Positions 55,508 to 63,803 of a stretch of 64,000 nucleotides of DNA are shown in pieces. The notes beneath the pieces are model-generated. The model was given only the letters and a program-made list of their open reading frames with translations. It made no database searches and was not told the origin of the DNA. The position numbers and the translations under genes are program-made. Each line of letters begins with the position of its first letter. Positions within the stretch are counted from its first letter, which is position 1. Source of the DNA: Rhodobacter viridis (lineage in GTDB: Bacteria > Pseudomonadota > Alphaproteobacteria > Rhodobacterales > Rhodobacteraceae); NCBI RefSeq assembly GCF_003217355.1, contig NZ_QJTK01000008.1, positions 62,001 through 126,000 of the forward strand, written 5' to 3'.

Positions 55508-56203
55508 ATGCTGAAAACAGAGGCACTTACGCTGCATTACGGCGGCTCGCAGATCCTGCATGGCGTCGATATCGCGGCCCGCGCGGGCGAGGTCACCTGC
55601 ATCATGGGCACGAACGGGGTTGGCAAGACCTCGCTTTTGAAGGCGATTGCGGGCACGCATCCGCGCTCGGGCGGGGGGCTGGTGCTCGATGGGGAAGCGG
55701 TCGGCCGCGTCGCGCCGCAGGCGATGGCGCGGCGGGGGCTCGCTTATGTGCCGCAAGGGCGGATGATCTTTCCGCTGCTGACGGTGCGGGAAAACATGGA
55801 AACCGCTTTTGCCGTGCTGCCGCGGGCCGAGCGGTTCATCCCCGATGAAATCTACGAGTTGTTTCCGATCCTGAAAGAGTTCCTCAATCGCCGCGGTGGC
55901 GATCTGTCGGGCGGGCAGCAACAGCAACTCGCCATCGCGCGGGCGATGCTGATGAAGCCAAAGCTGCTGCTGCTTGATGAGCCGACCGAGGGCATTCAGC
56001 CCAACATCATCCAGCAGATCGGCCGGGTGATCAAATATCTGCGCGATACCAAGGGGATGGCGATCATTTTGGTCGAGCAGTATTTCGACTTCGCGCATGA
56101 CCTGGGCGATCGCTTTTACGTCCTCAAGCGTGGGGCGGTCGCGATGGAGGGCACGAAGGACAGCCTTTCCCGTGACGCCTTGCGCGCGGTTGTCAGCGTC
56201 TGA
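55508..56203 (+). CDS. urtE: Urea ABC transporter ATPase UrtE
   Basis: A 231-residue LivF-type ATPase: Walker A MGTNGVGKTSLLKAI, signature DLSGGQQQQLAIARAM, Walker B LLLLDEPTEGIQPNII. TEGIQP is typical of the UrtE/LivF branch. Last gene of urtABCDE, starting two bases after urtD and followed by an intergenic palindrome. Confidence 0.96.
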   Translation: MLKTEALTLHYGGSQILHGVDIAARAGEVTCIMGTNGVGKTSLLKAIAGTHPRSGGGLVLDGEAVGRVAPQAMARRGLAYVPQGRMIFPLLTVRENMETAFAVLPRAERFIPDEIYELFPILKEFLNRRGGDLSGGQQQQLAIARAMLMKPKLLLLDEPTEGIQPNIIQQIGRVIKYLRDTKGMAIILVEQYFDFAHDLGDRFYVLKRGAVAMEGTKDSLSRDALRAVVSV

Positions 56204-56204
56204 G

Positions 56205-56340
56205 AAAGGGGGCTCTGCCCCCTCGGCTTCGCCTCACCCCCGAGATATTTAAGGCAAGATGAAAGTCCATTCTTTCACCTTGCGCCAAATATCTCGGGGG
56301 GTGAATTGGCCGAAGGCCAAGAGGGGGGCAGCGCCCCCCT
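56205..56340. repeat. Long palindromic intergenic element after urtE
   Basis: The arms 56237-56265 and 56272-56300 (29 nt each, 6-nt loop) are near-complementary: CCCCCGAGATATTTAAGGCA and ATGAAAG-ending versus the same with GGCGCAAGGTGAAAG. The element is flanked by G6/C6-type hairpins (56205-56222; 56321-56340). It is the complete, two-armed form of the elements at 8407-8466 and 24847-24908, and separates convergent genes. Confidence 0.82.
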
Positions 56341-56371
56341 GTCCGGGGCGGGCCGCAGGCCCGCAACCGCC

Positions 56372-57586
56372 TCAGCGCATCCCCAATCCCGCCCGCATCA
56401 GCGTCTTGCGCACCGGTTTGAGCGCGTAAAGCGCGCCGAGCGCCGCGGCGCGCAGATCGCGCAGCGGCCGCGGTTCCACCATCGAGGCGCGGTTCAGAAG
56501 ATCGATGCCGACCTCGCGCGCCTTCACCTCGGGCCAGCGGCGGCGGTTGTAAGCGGTCAGCATTGCCGGACTGCCCAGATGCGCCGGGTCCTTTTCCGCC
56601 AGATCGAGCAGGCAACGCAGATCGGCAAGGCTCATGTTCAGCCCCTGCGCGCCGATCGGCGGGATCACATGCGCGGCCTCGGCGATCAGCGCGACGCGTT
56701 CGCCGGTGAACGTGCAGGCGATCTGGGTGATCATCGGCCAGAGCGCGCGTCGGGTGACGAGCGTCAGCGGACCCAGCAGCCCGGTCGAGCGTTCGGTCAT
56801 CTCGCGCTCGAAATCCGCGGGCTCAAGCGCCGCCAGACGCTCGGCCTCCGGGCCGCGCTCCATCCAGACGATCGCCGACGACGGCTTGCCGTCGCGATCG
56901 GGCAGGGGGACGAGCGTGAAGGGGCCGCCCGAGCGGTGCACCTCGGTCGAGACATTGCCGTGCGGCGAGGGGTGGGTGACGGCGCACACAAGCGCCTTTT
57001 GCCCGTAATGCGTTGTTTTCGTGCCGATCCCCGAGGCCTCGCGGACAAAGGAATTGCGTCCGTCGGCGCCGATCACCAGCTTCGCGGTCACCAGCGTGCC
57101 GTCCGACAGCCGCACCTCGGCGCCGCTTTCGCGGGTCAGAAGTCCGACCGTTGCCACGCCGGGGCGGAAATCGACAAGCGGGATCTCGGCCAGACGGGCG
57201 ACCATCTCGCGGCGCAACAGCCAGTTCGGGAAGTTCCAGCCGAAGGGTTCGTCGGAGATATCGGCCGCATCGAAATCGCGCACGATCCGTGCTTCGGGGC
57301 GGGCGCCGCCGGCGTCGATGATCCGCATCACCTGCAGCGCCGCCGCATGCGGGGCAAGCCGTGCCCAGAGCCCGGCGCGTTCCAGCACCGCGCGCGAGGG
57401 ATGCAGGAAAGCGGTCGTGCGCATGTCGGCGCGCGCGTCGCTTTCGGCGGTCACCGGCGGCTCGGGGTCGACGCAGATCGTCGTGAACCCGGCCGAGCCA
57501 AAGGCCGCCGCGGCGACAAGGCCTGCGACGCCGCCGCCGGAAATCAGGATATCGGTCGAAAGACGCGGTGCGGCGGTCTCGGTCAT
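56372..57586 (-). CDS. UbiH/VisC-family FAD-dependent monooxygenase (ubiquinone pathway)
   Basis: A 404-residue flavoprotein hydroxylase. The dinucleotide fold is ILISGGGVAGLVAAAAFGSA, the second motif is LVIGADGRNSFVR, and the C-terminal motif is ALIAEAAHVIPPIGAQGLNMSLAD. This UbiH/UbiF/VisC pattern points to a ring hydroxylation in ubiquinone synthesis (UbiH, UbiF or UbiL cannot be told apart here). In the last motif the common GDAAH reads EAAH, so one Gly-Asp position differs from the typical family. Confidence 0.85.
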   Translation of the reverse strand: MTETAAPRLSTDILISGGGVAGLVAAAAFGSAGFTTICVDPEPPVTAESDARADMRTTAFLHPSRAVLERAGLWARLAPHAAALQVMRIIDAGGARPEARIVRDFDAADISDEPFGWNFPNWLLRREMVARLAEIPLVDFRPGVATVGLLTRESGAEVRLSDGTLVTAKLVIGADGRNSFVREASGIGTKTTHYGQKALVCAVTHPSPHGNVSTEVHRSGGPFTLVPLPDRDGKPSSAIVWMERGPEAERLAALEPADFEREMTERSTGLLGPLTLVTRRALWPMITQIACTFTGERVALIAEAAHVIPPIGAQGLNMSLADLRCLLDLAEKDPAHLGSPAMLTAYNRRRWPEVKAREVGIDLLNRASMVEPRPLRDLRAAALGALYALKPVRKTLMRAGLGMR

Positions 57587-57659
57587 GGCTCACTCCCCTG
57601 AGGTCTGCCCTCAAGATGGCACAACCGGGGCCGGTTTCAACCGTCCGCAGCCAAATCCG

Positions 57660-57842
57660 TCAGGCCATCGAGATGACGACGAGCATCCCGAGCATCAGGA
57701 AGGTCATCACGACGAACCAGAGGATCACGCCGCCAAGGCCGCCAAGCACGAAGCCCGCAGCCGCGCCGCCGATGAACAGCGCCGCAATGAGAAACATAAG
57801 AAGCGTCGCCCCCACATTGGACGTCGGGTTCGCAGTGCTCAT
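57660..57842 (-). CDS. Tiny membrane protein 1 of a tandem triplet
   Basis: A 60-residue protein with two hydrophobic helices (GATLLMFLIAALFIGGAAAGFV; ILWFVVMTFLMLGMLVVIS) joined by LGGLGGV. It shares this layout with the next two upstream minus-strand genes, suggesting a duplicated family. No known family recognised. The start ATG 57842 has GGAAGGGAT upstream. Confidence 0.7.
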   Translation of the reverse strand: MSTANPTSNVGATLLMFLIAALFIGGAAAGFVLGGLGGVILWFVVMTFLMLGMLVVISMA

Positions 57843-57987
57843 GGTCGATCCCTTCCGATTGCTCAGCTGTGACGGAATGTCGGGGGAAGAAGGCCATGGC
57901 GCGGGCCGGATCGGCCAGATCGCATTTCGCCGCAGCGGCGGGGGGGGGCATGCCGGGGCCGCGGGAAACCCGGCCCCGGGTCGGTCG

Positions 57988-58170
57988 TCAGTTCCGCGCG
58001 GTGACCGCCATCATCACCATCACGACGGCGGTCAGGCCGACAAAGCAGGTGATCAGGCCGCCGAGGCCCGCGATCATGTAGGAGGCGACGATCACCGCAA
58101 AGATCGCGAAGGCGATCAGATAGAGGGTGAGGGCGGTATTGCTGTCGTTGGACGATTGCGTCGTGGTCAT
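57988..58170 (-). CDS. Tiny membrane protein 2 of a tandem triplet
   Basis: A 60-residue protein: a polar start MTTTQSSNDSNTA, helix LTLYLIAFAIFAVIVASYMI, the loop AGLGGLITCF and a second helix VGLTAVVMVMMAV. ATG 58170 has AAAGGAAC upstream. It is followed by the GC palindrome CCGGGGCC/GGCCCCGG (57953-57979). Confidence 0.7.
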   Translation of the reverse strand: MTTTQSSNDSNTALTLYLIAFAIFAVIVASYMIAGLGGLITCFVGLTAVVMVMMAVTARN

Positions 58171-58271
58171 GAAGGTTCCTTTCGCCGGGGAAGGGCGGTT
58201 GCGAGTCGAACCCCGGGAAAATCTGCTCAATGCAAGCAAAAAACGAGCCAGCAAAAGGTCGCTGAGACAAA

Positions 58272-58297
58272 AAGGCCCGGGCTGCGACCCGGGCCTT
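58272..58297 (-). terminator. Terminator between tiny membrane genes 3 and 2
   Basis: On the minus strand a 10-bp stem AAGGCCCGGG/CCCGGGCCTT is followed by TTTGTC, giving TTTTT counting the stem end. Gene 3 of the triplet can therefore be transcribed separately from gene 2. Confidence 0.82.
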
Positions 58298-58320
58298 GGT
58301 GCGGTGCGAGTTGGAGGGGC

Positions 58321-58539
58321 TCAGCCACCCGCGGTCATCACGACGAGAAGCGCCAGCATGAACCAGGTCGCGCCGACGCCGAAAAGGATCAGCCCGCCCA
58401 GACCCATCGTGGCCACCGCGAAGGCGATGATCCCGATCACCACCGCCGCGATCAGATACATGGCGAGGGTGTAATCCTTTTTCTCGGTGTGCCCGTGATC
58501 GGAACCCGAGAAAGCGCCGGCGGCAGTGGTCATGGTCAT
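58321..58539 (-). CDS. Tiny membrane protein 3 of a tandem triplet
   Basis: A 72-residue protein with a His-rich polar start (SGSDHGHTEKKDYTL), helix AMYLIAAVVIGIIAFAVATM, the loop GLGGLI and a second helix VGATWFMLALLVVMTAGG. ATG 58539 has GGGAGA about seven bases upstream; 58533 is an alternative. A perfect palindrome overlaps its likely -10 box. Confidence 0.7.
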   Translation of the reverse strand: MTMTTAAGAFSGSDHGHTEKKDYTLAMYLIAAVVIGIIAFAVATMGLGGLILFGVGATWFMLALLVVMTAGG

Positions 58540-58580
58540 TCTGCTGTCTCCCAGAGCCATCTCCCAAGATGGCCAATTCT

Positions 58581-58617
58581 GCATACGCTTGTATGCCGAG
58601 GCAGAGATTCGCGTCAA
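58581..58617 (-). promoter_or_regulatory. Promoter with GntR-type palindrome before tiny membrane gene 3
   Basis: On the minus strand TTGACG (58617-58612) is followed after 18 bp by TACAAG (58593-58588). The perfect inverted repeat GCATACGCTTGTATGC (58581-58596) covers the -10 box, where a repressor would block initiation. The half TTGTATGC recurs, reversed, before the GntR gene at 59462-59469. Confidence 0.55.
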
Positions 58618-58683
58618 GTTGTCGCGCCATAAAAGGTTAGAATTATTTTAACCCCGTCTGTTTCGGAAGCGGGACAGGTTGGC

Positions 58684-59343
58684 CTAGCGATGCCGGGCCG
58701 CGCGCAGGCTGCGCAGGAAGCGCGGCAGGTCGTTTGTGTGATGCTGGATATGGGGCGCGTGCTCGGGCTGGGGCGCCACATGCACGGTGCGCATGCCAAG
58801 CGCATGGGGTACGGCCAGATTGCGCGGGTCATCCTCGAACATCGCGGCGCGGATGGGATCGACGCCCGCAAGGCCGAAGATCGTGGCAAAGGCGCGGGCA
58901 GCGGGTTTGGGGTGATAGTCCGCGTGCTCGACCCCGAAGATGCCGTCGAAAAGCCCGCTAAGCCCGCGGGCTGCCAGCACCTTTTCCGCATAGGGGGCGG
59001 AGCCGTTGGTGAAGACGATCTTGTGGCCGGGCAGATCGGCGATGGCGGCGCGCAGCGCGGGATCGGGCGTCAGCACCGAAAAGTCGATGTCATGCACGTC
59101 TTCCAGATAGGGCGTCGGATCGACGCCATGCACCTGCATCAGCCCGGCAAGCGTCGTGCCGTGGCTGCGCCAGTAGTGATCGCGCAGGTGATCGGCCTCG
59201 TCCCGCCCGATGTCGAGCGCGCGCATCACATAGGCCGTCATCCGCACTTCGATCTGATCGAAGAGCCGCGCCGAGGGCGGATAGAGCGTGTGGTCGAGGT
59301 CGAAGACCCAGTGACAGACGTGGGAAAAGGCGGAAGCGGGCAT
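58684..59343 (-). CDS. HAD-family pyrimidine 5'-nucleotidase-like phosphatase
   Basis: A 219-residue HAD phosphatase of the pyrimidine 5'-nucleotidase (SDT1/YjjG-like) subgroup. Motif I is FDLDHTLYPPSARLFDQIE, motif II FTNGSAPYAEKVL, motif III Lys in YHPKPAARAF and motif IV FEDDPRNL. The Tyr-Pro after motif I is typical of this subgroup. It is divergent from the GntR regulator, which may control it. Confidence 0.88.
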   Translation of the reverse strand: MPASAFSHVCHWVFDLDHTLYPPSARLFDQIEVRMTAYVMRALDIGRDEADHLRDHYWRSHGTTLAGLMQVHGVDPTPYLEDVHDIDFSVLTPDPALRAAIADLPGHKIVFTNGSAPYAEKVLAARGLSGLFDGIFGVEHADYHPKPAARAFATIFGLAGVDPIRAAMFEDDPRNLAVPHALGMRTVHVAPQPEHAPHIQHHTNDLPRFLRSLRAARHR

Positions 59344-59451
59344 GGGCTCAGGCTAGAGAGGTCGGTGAGGTAGTGCAAGGCGTCGGATTTGCAACTGTGG
59401 CGGCTTGTCACGGCGCACACCTGCGCCTAATGTGCCCGATATCCCGATTCC

Positions 59452-59469
59452 GCATACTGCGGCATACAA
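59452..59469. promoter_or_regulatory. Direct GCATAC repeats before the GntR gene
   Basis: GCATAC at 59452-59457 and GCATACAA at 59462-59469, ten bases apart, lie in the divergent gap between the HAD gene and the GntR gene. GCATACAA is the exact half-site of the palindrome at 58581-58596. Candidate autoregulatory sites. Confidence 0.45.
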
Positions 59470-59500
59470 TGGGAAGGTGACGGGAAAGGTCGGAAGTTCG

Positions 59501-60136
59501 ATGCAGAAGGACGCCTATACGCTCATTCTCGAGGCGATCGATGCCGGGCTTTACCGGCCGGGCGATCGGCTTGTGGAATCCGAGCTGGCGGAGCGTTTCG
59601 GCGTGTCGCGCACGCCGGTGCGCGAGGCGATGCAGCGGCTCGAGACCCAGGCGATGCTGGCGCGCGACGGGCGTTCGCTGATCGTGGCCTCGCTCGATCA
59701 CAACCAGCTGGCCGAGCTTTATGTCGTGCGCGCCGAACTCGAGGCGCTGGCGGCGCGGCTGGCGGCGAAACATGCCGCACCCGAGGAAATCCGGGTGTTG
59801 CAGGACATGATCGACAGCGACCGGGCGCAACAGGATGATCCGATTGCGCTGTCGCGGGCGAACAAGCGCTTTCACCGGCAGCTGCATCTGGCCTCGCACA
59901 ACCGGTATCTGGTGCAGCAGCTCGACCTTGTGCACCGCTCGATGGCGCTTCTGGCGACGACCTCGCTTGCGGCCGAGGGCCGGGGGTCGATGGCGCTCGA
60001 CGAGCATCAGGCGATCGTCGATGCGATCGGCGCGGGCGATGCCGAGGCGGCCGCCTCGGCGCTGCGTCATCACATTTCGCAGGCCTTCGAGACCCGGCTG
60101 AAGCTGGATGCCGAGGCGCGGACCGAGCATCCCTGA
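59501..60136 (+). CDS. GntR family (FCD subgroup) transcriptional regulator
   Basis: A 211-residue regulator. The winged HTH is LILEAIDAGLYRPGDRLVES to FGVSRTPVREAMQRLE, the GntR signature. The C-terminal all-helical FCD domain has the metal/ligand positions in RANKRFHRQLHLASHN and DEHQAIVDAIGAGDA. I chose ATG 59501; GTG 59477 is a longer alternative. The ligand is unknown, commonly an organic acid. Confidence 0.9.
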   Translation: MQKDAYTLILEAIDAGLYRPGDRLVESELAERFGVSRTPVREAMQRLETQAMLARDGRSLIVASLDHNQLAELYVVRAELEALAARLAAKHAAPEEIRVLQDMIDSDRAQQDDPIALSRANKRFHRQLHLASHNRYLVQQLDLVHRSMALLATTSLAAEGRGSMALDEHQAIVDAIGAGDAEAAASALRHHISQAFETRLKLDAEARTEHP

Positions 60137-60172
60137 TCCTTGCCGCTCCGTGGGGGCGCAGGACGGTCTTTC

Positions 60173-62299
60173 TCAATCGATCAGCGGCGCGAGCGGCGTG
60201 CGCTCAGCGACTTCGACGCCGGGCATGGCGGCGACGATTTCGGCAACAAGATCCGAGCGCAGCGCCGGTGCCGAGATGTGATGCTCGGCGTCGAAGACGC
60301 CATGCACGGTCTTGTCCCAGTAGAACGGGCGGCTGATCACCTCGTAGATCGCCTTCCAGCCCGCGAGCGCCCCCAGCGGAAAGTAGAAGTTCAGCGTCGG
60401 CACCCAGGGGATCAGGTGGCGGTGGTCCTTGCCGCGCACGGCCCAGGCGCCGACGGTGATGTTGATCAGTTCGGTCAGCACGAAGGTGAACAGAAGCCAG
60501 GTCTCCATTCCGCGCGACAGGATCGCTTCGATCGGATGCCAGACCCCGAACAGGATCAGCCAGCACGACCACAAGAGCGGCGCGAGGAGGTATTGCGACA
60601 GCGCCCCCAGGATCAGGATCTGCAGGCCGAAGAAGCGCTTCGGGCCAAGATCGTGCCAAAGCTGCGCCGGGTTGCGCATGTGCACGGCCCAGGTCATCGC
60701 ATAGCCCTTGAGCCAGCGCGAGCGCTGCTTGATCCAGGGCAGGGGGCGGCAATTTGCTTCCTCATGCGTGACGGCGGGGATCAGCTCGGTGCGGTAGCCA
60801 TAGCGCGCCAGACGAATGCCCAGATCGGCATCTTCGGTCACGTTATGCGCATCCCAGCCGCCCAGCTCCTCGAGCGGGCCGCGGCGGAAAAAGAGCGTGG
60901 TTCCACCCAGCGGGACGACAAGGCCGAGCCGGGCCAGACCGGGCAGCATGGCGCGAAACCAGGCCGCATATTCGATGGTGAAGCAGCGCGCGAGCCAATT
61001 CGTGCGCGGATTGTAGTAATCGAGAATGCCCTGAAGGCAGGCGACCTCGGGGCCCGCGTCGGCGAAGCGGCGGGCGACGATGTGCAGTTGGTCGGGCTCG
61101 GGCATGTCCTCGGCGTCATAGACCCCGATCACCGAGCCGCGGCAGAAGTTCAGCGCATAGTTCAGCGCCCGCGGTTTCGTCTGGATCGGCCCGGCAGGAA
61201 CGGTCACGACGCGGATCCAGCGCGGCAAGTCGGCGCCGTGCAATGCCTCGCGGGTGGTGCGGTCGGTCTCCTCGACCACCAGCAGGATATCGAGCAATTC
61301 ACGCGGCCAGTTCAGCCGGGACAGGCGCGCGACGAGCCGCGGGGCGATGTCGCGCTCCTTGTGCAGGGGCACCATGATCGAGATCAGCGGCAGCCGATGC
61401 TGCGGATGCGGGGTCGTGGCCGCCTTGATCGCGGCCTGATGGTCCTGCCCCCGGCCGCGGATCTCGGCGATCCAGGCGATCAGCTTGAGCCCCATCGTGG
61501 CGTAAAGCGTCACCATCGCCCAGAGAAAGAGCAGCGCGAAGACGACTTCGGGGGCGACAACCAACCCGACGACGGCAAGCGCGGTGGTGGCCAGAACAAG
61601 GCGTGAGGCAAGCCGTTCGTTGTGGGTTCGGCAGGACTCCGCGGGATCGACCTTGATTTCGGCACGGCGGATCAGGGCGGTCTGGCGCCGCGCGAGCAGG
61701 GCCGCATGCACGTCGCGCTCTGGCGCCAGAGCCATCCGGTAGGGGCCGAACTCGGGCGGCAGTTGCGCGTTCAGACGGGTGAATTGTTCGGGCCGGGCAG
61801 TGGCGATCAGGGTGATGCCGCCGATGCGCCGCCAGGGCACCATCGCTTCCTTGAGGCAAAGTTCGGGGCCGAGCGTGTCAATCAGCCGGGGGTCCGGCGG
61901 CTCGGCCACAAGATCGATCACCGCCGCCTGCGACTGCTTTGCCAGCGCCGCCATCAGATCGGTCTCGCTCACCCAGCCATGCGTCAGAAGGATATCGCCG
62001 AGCCGCACGTCCTGGCGCTGGCGCAGTGCAAGCGCCTTGAGCATGTCGCCCGGTTGCACCGCGCCCATCTCGAGCAGGATCTGACCAAGCGGCACGCGGT
62101 CCCGCCCGGGGCGAACACTGCGCTGCGGATCGGCCGTCACGGACCGGGCCGGGCGTTTGAACGGAGGTTTGTCGAGCGCAGGTTTCGCGAGGATCGCGGC
62201 GGCCTGTGCCGCCACCGGGGCGGGCGAAATCGTTGCGACGACCGCTGGCCGTTCCACAACCTCTACGGATGTCATCTTGAGTTGAGCAGACTGTTGCAT
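60173..62299 (-). CDS. Membrane family 2 glycosyltransferase with N-terminal MshEN (c-di-GMP-type) domain
   Basis: About 708 residues. Residues about 65-120 contain two tandem MshEN-like motifs, PLGQILLEMGAVQPGDMLKA and RLGDILLTHGWVSETDLMAA, a c-di-GMP-binding fold known from type II secretion and pilus ATPases. After two helices comes a processive GT-2 domain (PLISIMVPLHKE; the DxD-like YDAEDMPEPD; TEDADLGIRL; QRSRW), then several helices. It probably makes an exported polysaccharide under c-di-GMP control. ATG 62299 has GGGGGCG upstream; GTG 62329 with GAAGG is an alternative. A CtrA-type box lies just upstream. Confidence 0.85.
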   Translation of the reverse strand: MQQSAQLKMTSVEVVERPAVVATISPAPVAAQAAAILAKPALDKPPFKRPARSVTADPQRSVRPGRDRVPLGQILLEMGAVQPGDMLKALALRQRQDVRLGDILLTHGWVSETDLMAALAKQSQAAVIDLVAEPPDPRLIDTLGPELCLKEAMVPWRRIGGITLIATARPEQFTRLNAQLPPEFGPYRMALAPERDVHAALLARRQTALIRRAEIKVDPAESCRTHNERLASRLVLATTALAVVGLVVAPEVVFALLFLWAMVTLYATMGLKLIAWIAEIRGRGQDHQAAIKAATTPHPQHRLPLISIMVPLHKERDIAPRLVARLSRLNWPRELLDILLVVEETDRTTREALHGADLPRWIRVVTVPAGPIQTKPRALNYALNFCRGSVIGVYDAEDMPEPDQLHIVARRFADAGPEVACLQGILDYYNPRTNWLARCFTIEYAAWFRAMLPGLARLGLVVPLGGTTLFFRRGPLEELGGWDAHNVTEDADLGIRLARYGYRTELIPAVTHEEANCRPLPWIKQRSRWLKGYAMTWAVHMRNPAQLWHDLGPKRFFGLQILILGALSQYLLAPLLWSCWLILFGVWHPIEAILSRGMETWLLFTFVLTELINITVGAWAVRGKDHRHLIPWVPTLNFYFPLGALAGWKAIYEVISRPFYWDKTVHGVFDAEHHISAPALRSDLVAEIVAAMPGVEVAERTPLAPLID

Positions 62300-62344
62300 C
62301 TCGCCCCCGCGCAGATTTGCTGGGGCCACAATTTCGCCTTCGTA

Positions 62345-62360
62345 GTTAATGTGAGGTTAA
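62345..62360 (-). promoter_or_regulatory. CtrA-type box upstream of the MshEN glycosyltransferase
   Basis: Read on the minus strand it is TTAACCTCACATTAAC, a perfect TTAA-N7-TTAAC consensus for the cell-cycle and motility regulator CtrA. TTAA is rare in this GC-rich window. It lies 46 bp before ATG 62299, the usual place for a CtrA-activated promoter. Confidence 0.6.
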
Positions 62361-62371
62361 ACAAAGCTTTC

Positions 62372-62419
62372 CGGAATGCGGATTCCGCGAGTCATTTTTT
62401 CGGCCGCCCAAGGGGCGGC
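62372..62419. other. Two stem-loops between carA and the glycosyltransferase gene
   Basis: CGGAAT/ATTCCG (62372-62387) and a perfect GCCGCCC-AAG-GGGCGGC stem (62403-62419) lie after the carA stop. Neither has a T run on the carA strand, so termination there is not certain. Confidence 0.45.
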
Positions 62420-62454
62420 TGGAACAGGTGGAGAACATCTGTGGATAACTTCGA

Positions 62455-63621
62455 TCAGGCCGCGCGACGCGCGGCCATGGCGGCGGCAAACCGCTCGAAA
62501 AGGTAAAGGCTGTCCTGCGGGCCGGGGCTGGCTTCGGGGTGGTATTGCACCGAAAACACGGGGCGATTCTCGACCGCGATGCCGCAGTTCGAGCCGTCGA
62601 ACAGGCTGACATGCGTCTCTTGCACGCCTGCGGGCAGGGTCTGCGCATCGACGGCGAAGCCGTGGTTCATCGAGGTGATCTCGACCTTGCCGGTGGTCAT
62701 GTCCTTGACCGGATGGTTCGCGCCGTGGTGGCCGTGGTTCATCTTGATCGTCTTCGCGCCAAGCGCCAGCGCCAGCATCTGGTGACCCAGGCAGATCCCG
62801 AACAGCGGCAGGTCGGTCTTCAGCACGCCCTGGATCATCGGCACCGCATAGGCGCCCGTCGCGGCCGGATCCCCCGGACCGTTCGACAGGAACACGCCTT
62901 CGGGGTTCAGCGCCAGCACCTCTTCGGCGGTGGCGGTGGCGGGCAGAACCGTCACGTCGCAGCCCGCCGAGGCGAGGCAGCGCAGGATGTTGCGCTTGGC
63001 ACCGTAATCGATGGCGACGACCTTGAAGCCCGGACCCTCGCGGCGGGTGTAGCCTTCGGGCCAGGACCAGCGTTGCTCGTCCCAGGTGTAGCTTTGCGCG
63101 CAGGTGACGTCTTTCGCGAGATCAAGGCCGACGAGGCCCTTCCAGTCGCGCGCCTTTTTCACCAGCGCTTCGATGTCGAAGACACCATCGGGGTTGTGGG
63201 CGATCGCCACATGCGGCGCGCCCTGTTGCCGGATCGCGCGGGTCAGGCGACGGGTGTCGATGCCGCCGACGCCGATCCGGCCGCGTTTCTCCAGCCAACC
63301 GACCAGATTTTCCACCGACCGCCAGTTCGAGGGCTCGGTCGGGTCCCATTTCACCACCAGACCCGCGGCGACGGGATCGCCGGTCTCGTCATCCTCGGGG
63401 GTGACGCCGACGTTGCCGACATGGGGGAAGGTGAAGGTGACGACCTGACCGGCGTAGCTCGGGTCGGTCATGATTTCCTGATAGCCGGTCATCGCGGTGT
63501 TGAAGACAAGCTCGGCGACGGTTTCGCCGGTGGCCCCGAAGCCGCGGCCGTAGAAGAGTTGTCCGTCTGCGGTGGCGATGAGCGCGGTGGGTTTTTCCGA
63601 CGACTGGGGGCTCATGGGCAT
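62455..63621 (-). CDS. carA: Carbamoyl-phosphate synthase small chain CarA
   Basis: A 388-residue glutaminase subunit that passes ammonia to CarB for arginine and pyrimidine synthesis. The N-terminal small-chain domain has ELVFNTAMTGYQEIMTDPSY; the class I amidotransferase part has the nucleophile in FGICLGHQML and the His/Glu pair in VQYHPEASPGP. ATG 63621 has GGAGAG upstream; ATG 63615 is an alternative. carB is not in the window. Confidence 0.97.
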   Translation of the reverse strand: MPMSPQSSEKPTALIATADGQLFYGRGFGATGETVAELVFNTAMTGYQEIMTDPSYAGQVVTFTFPHVGNVGVTPEDDETGDPVAAGLVVKWDPTEPSNWRSVENLVGWLEKRGRIGVGGIDTRRLTRAIRQQGAPHVAIAHNPDGVFDIEALVKKARDWKGLVGLDLAKDVTCAQSYTWDEQRWSWPEGYTRREGPGFKVVAIDYGAKRNILRCLASAGCDVTVLPATATAEEVLALNPEGVFLSNGPGDPAATGAYAVPMIQGVLKTDLPLFGICLGHQMLALALGAKTIKMNHGHHGANHPVKDMTTGKVEITSMNHGFAVDAQTLPAGVQETHVSLFDGSNCGIAVENRPVFSVQYHPEASPGPQDSLYLFERFAAAMAARRAA

Positions 63622-63766
63622 GGCGCGACTCTCCGGGGCAAAATTCGGCCGAACCTACGGGGAGGGGCGGTTTTGGTCAAGGCCTGCGGGGAGGAATAAG
63701 ATGTTGTTGAAAATCAATACTTTGGCATGGCTCAGCCGGGCGGCGGGGCGCAGCCCTCGGTCCGCG

Positions 63767-63787
63767 CGGGATATTTGGGGCCAAGCT
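63767..63787. repeat. Single GATATTTGG element before carA
   Basis: GCGGGATATTTGGGGCCAAGC matches the core of the dispersed palindromic family. Only one arm is present, in the 182-bp gap between the VOC gene and carA. Confidence 0.5.
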
Positions 63788-63803
63788 GACCGGGCTGCCG
63801 GGC

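Noticed and set aside
58635-58653. GGTTAGAATTATTTTAACC as a second CtrA box
   Set aside because: One half is TTAG, not TTAA, and it lies after the HAD gene where it fits better as part of a weak terminator hairpin.
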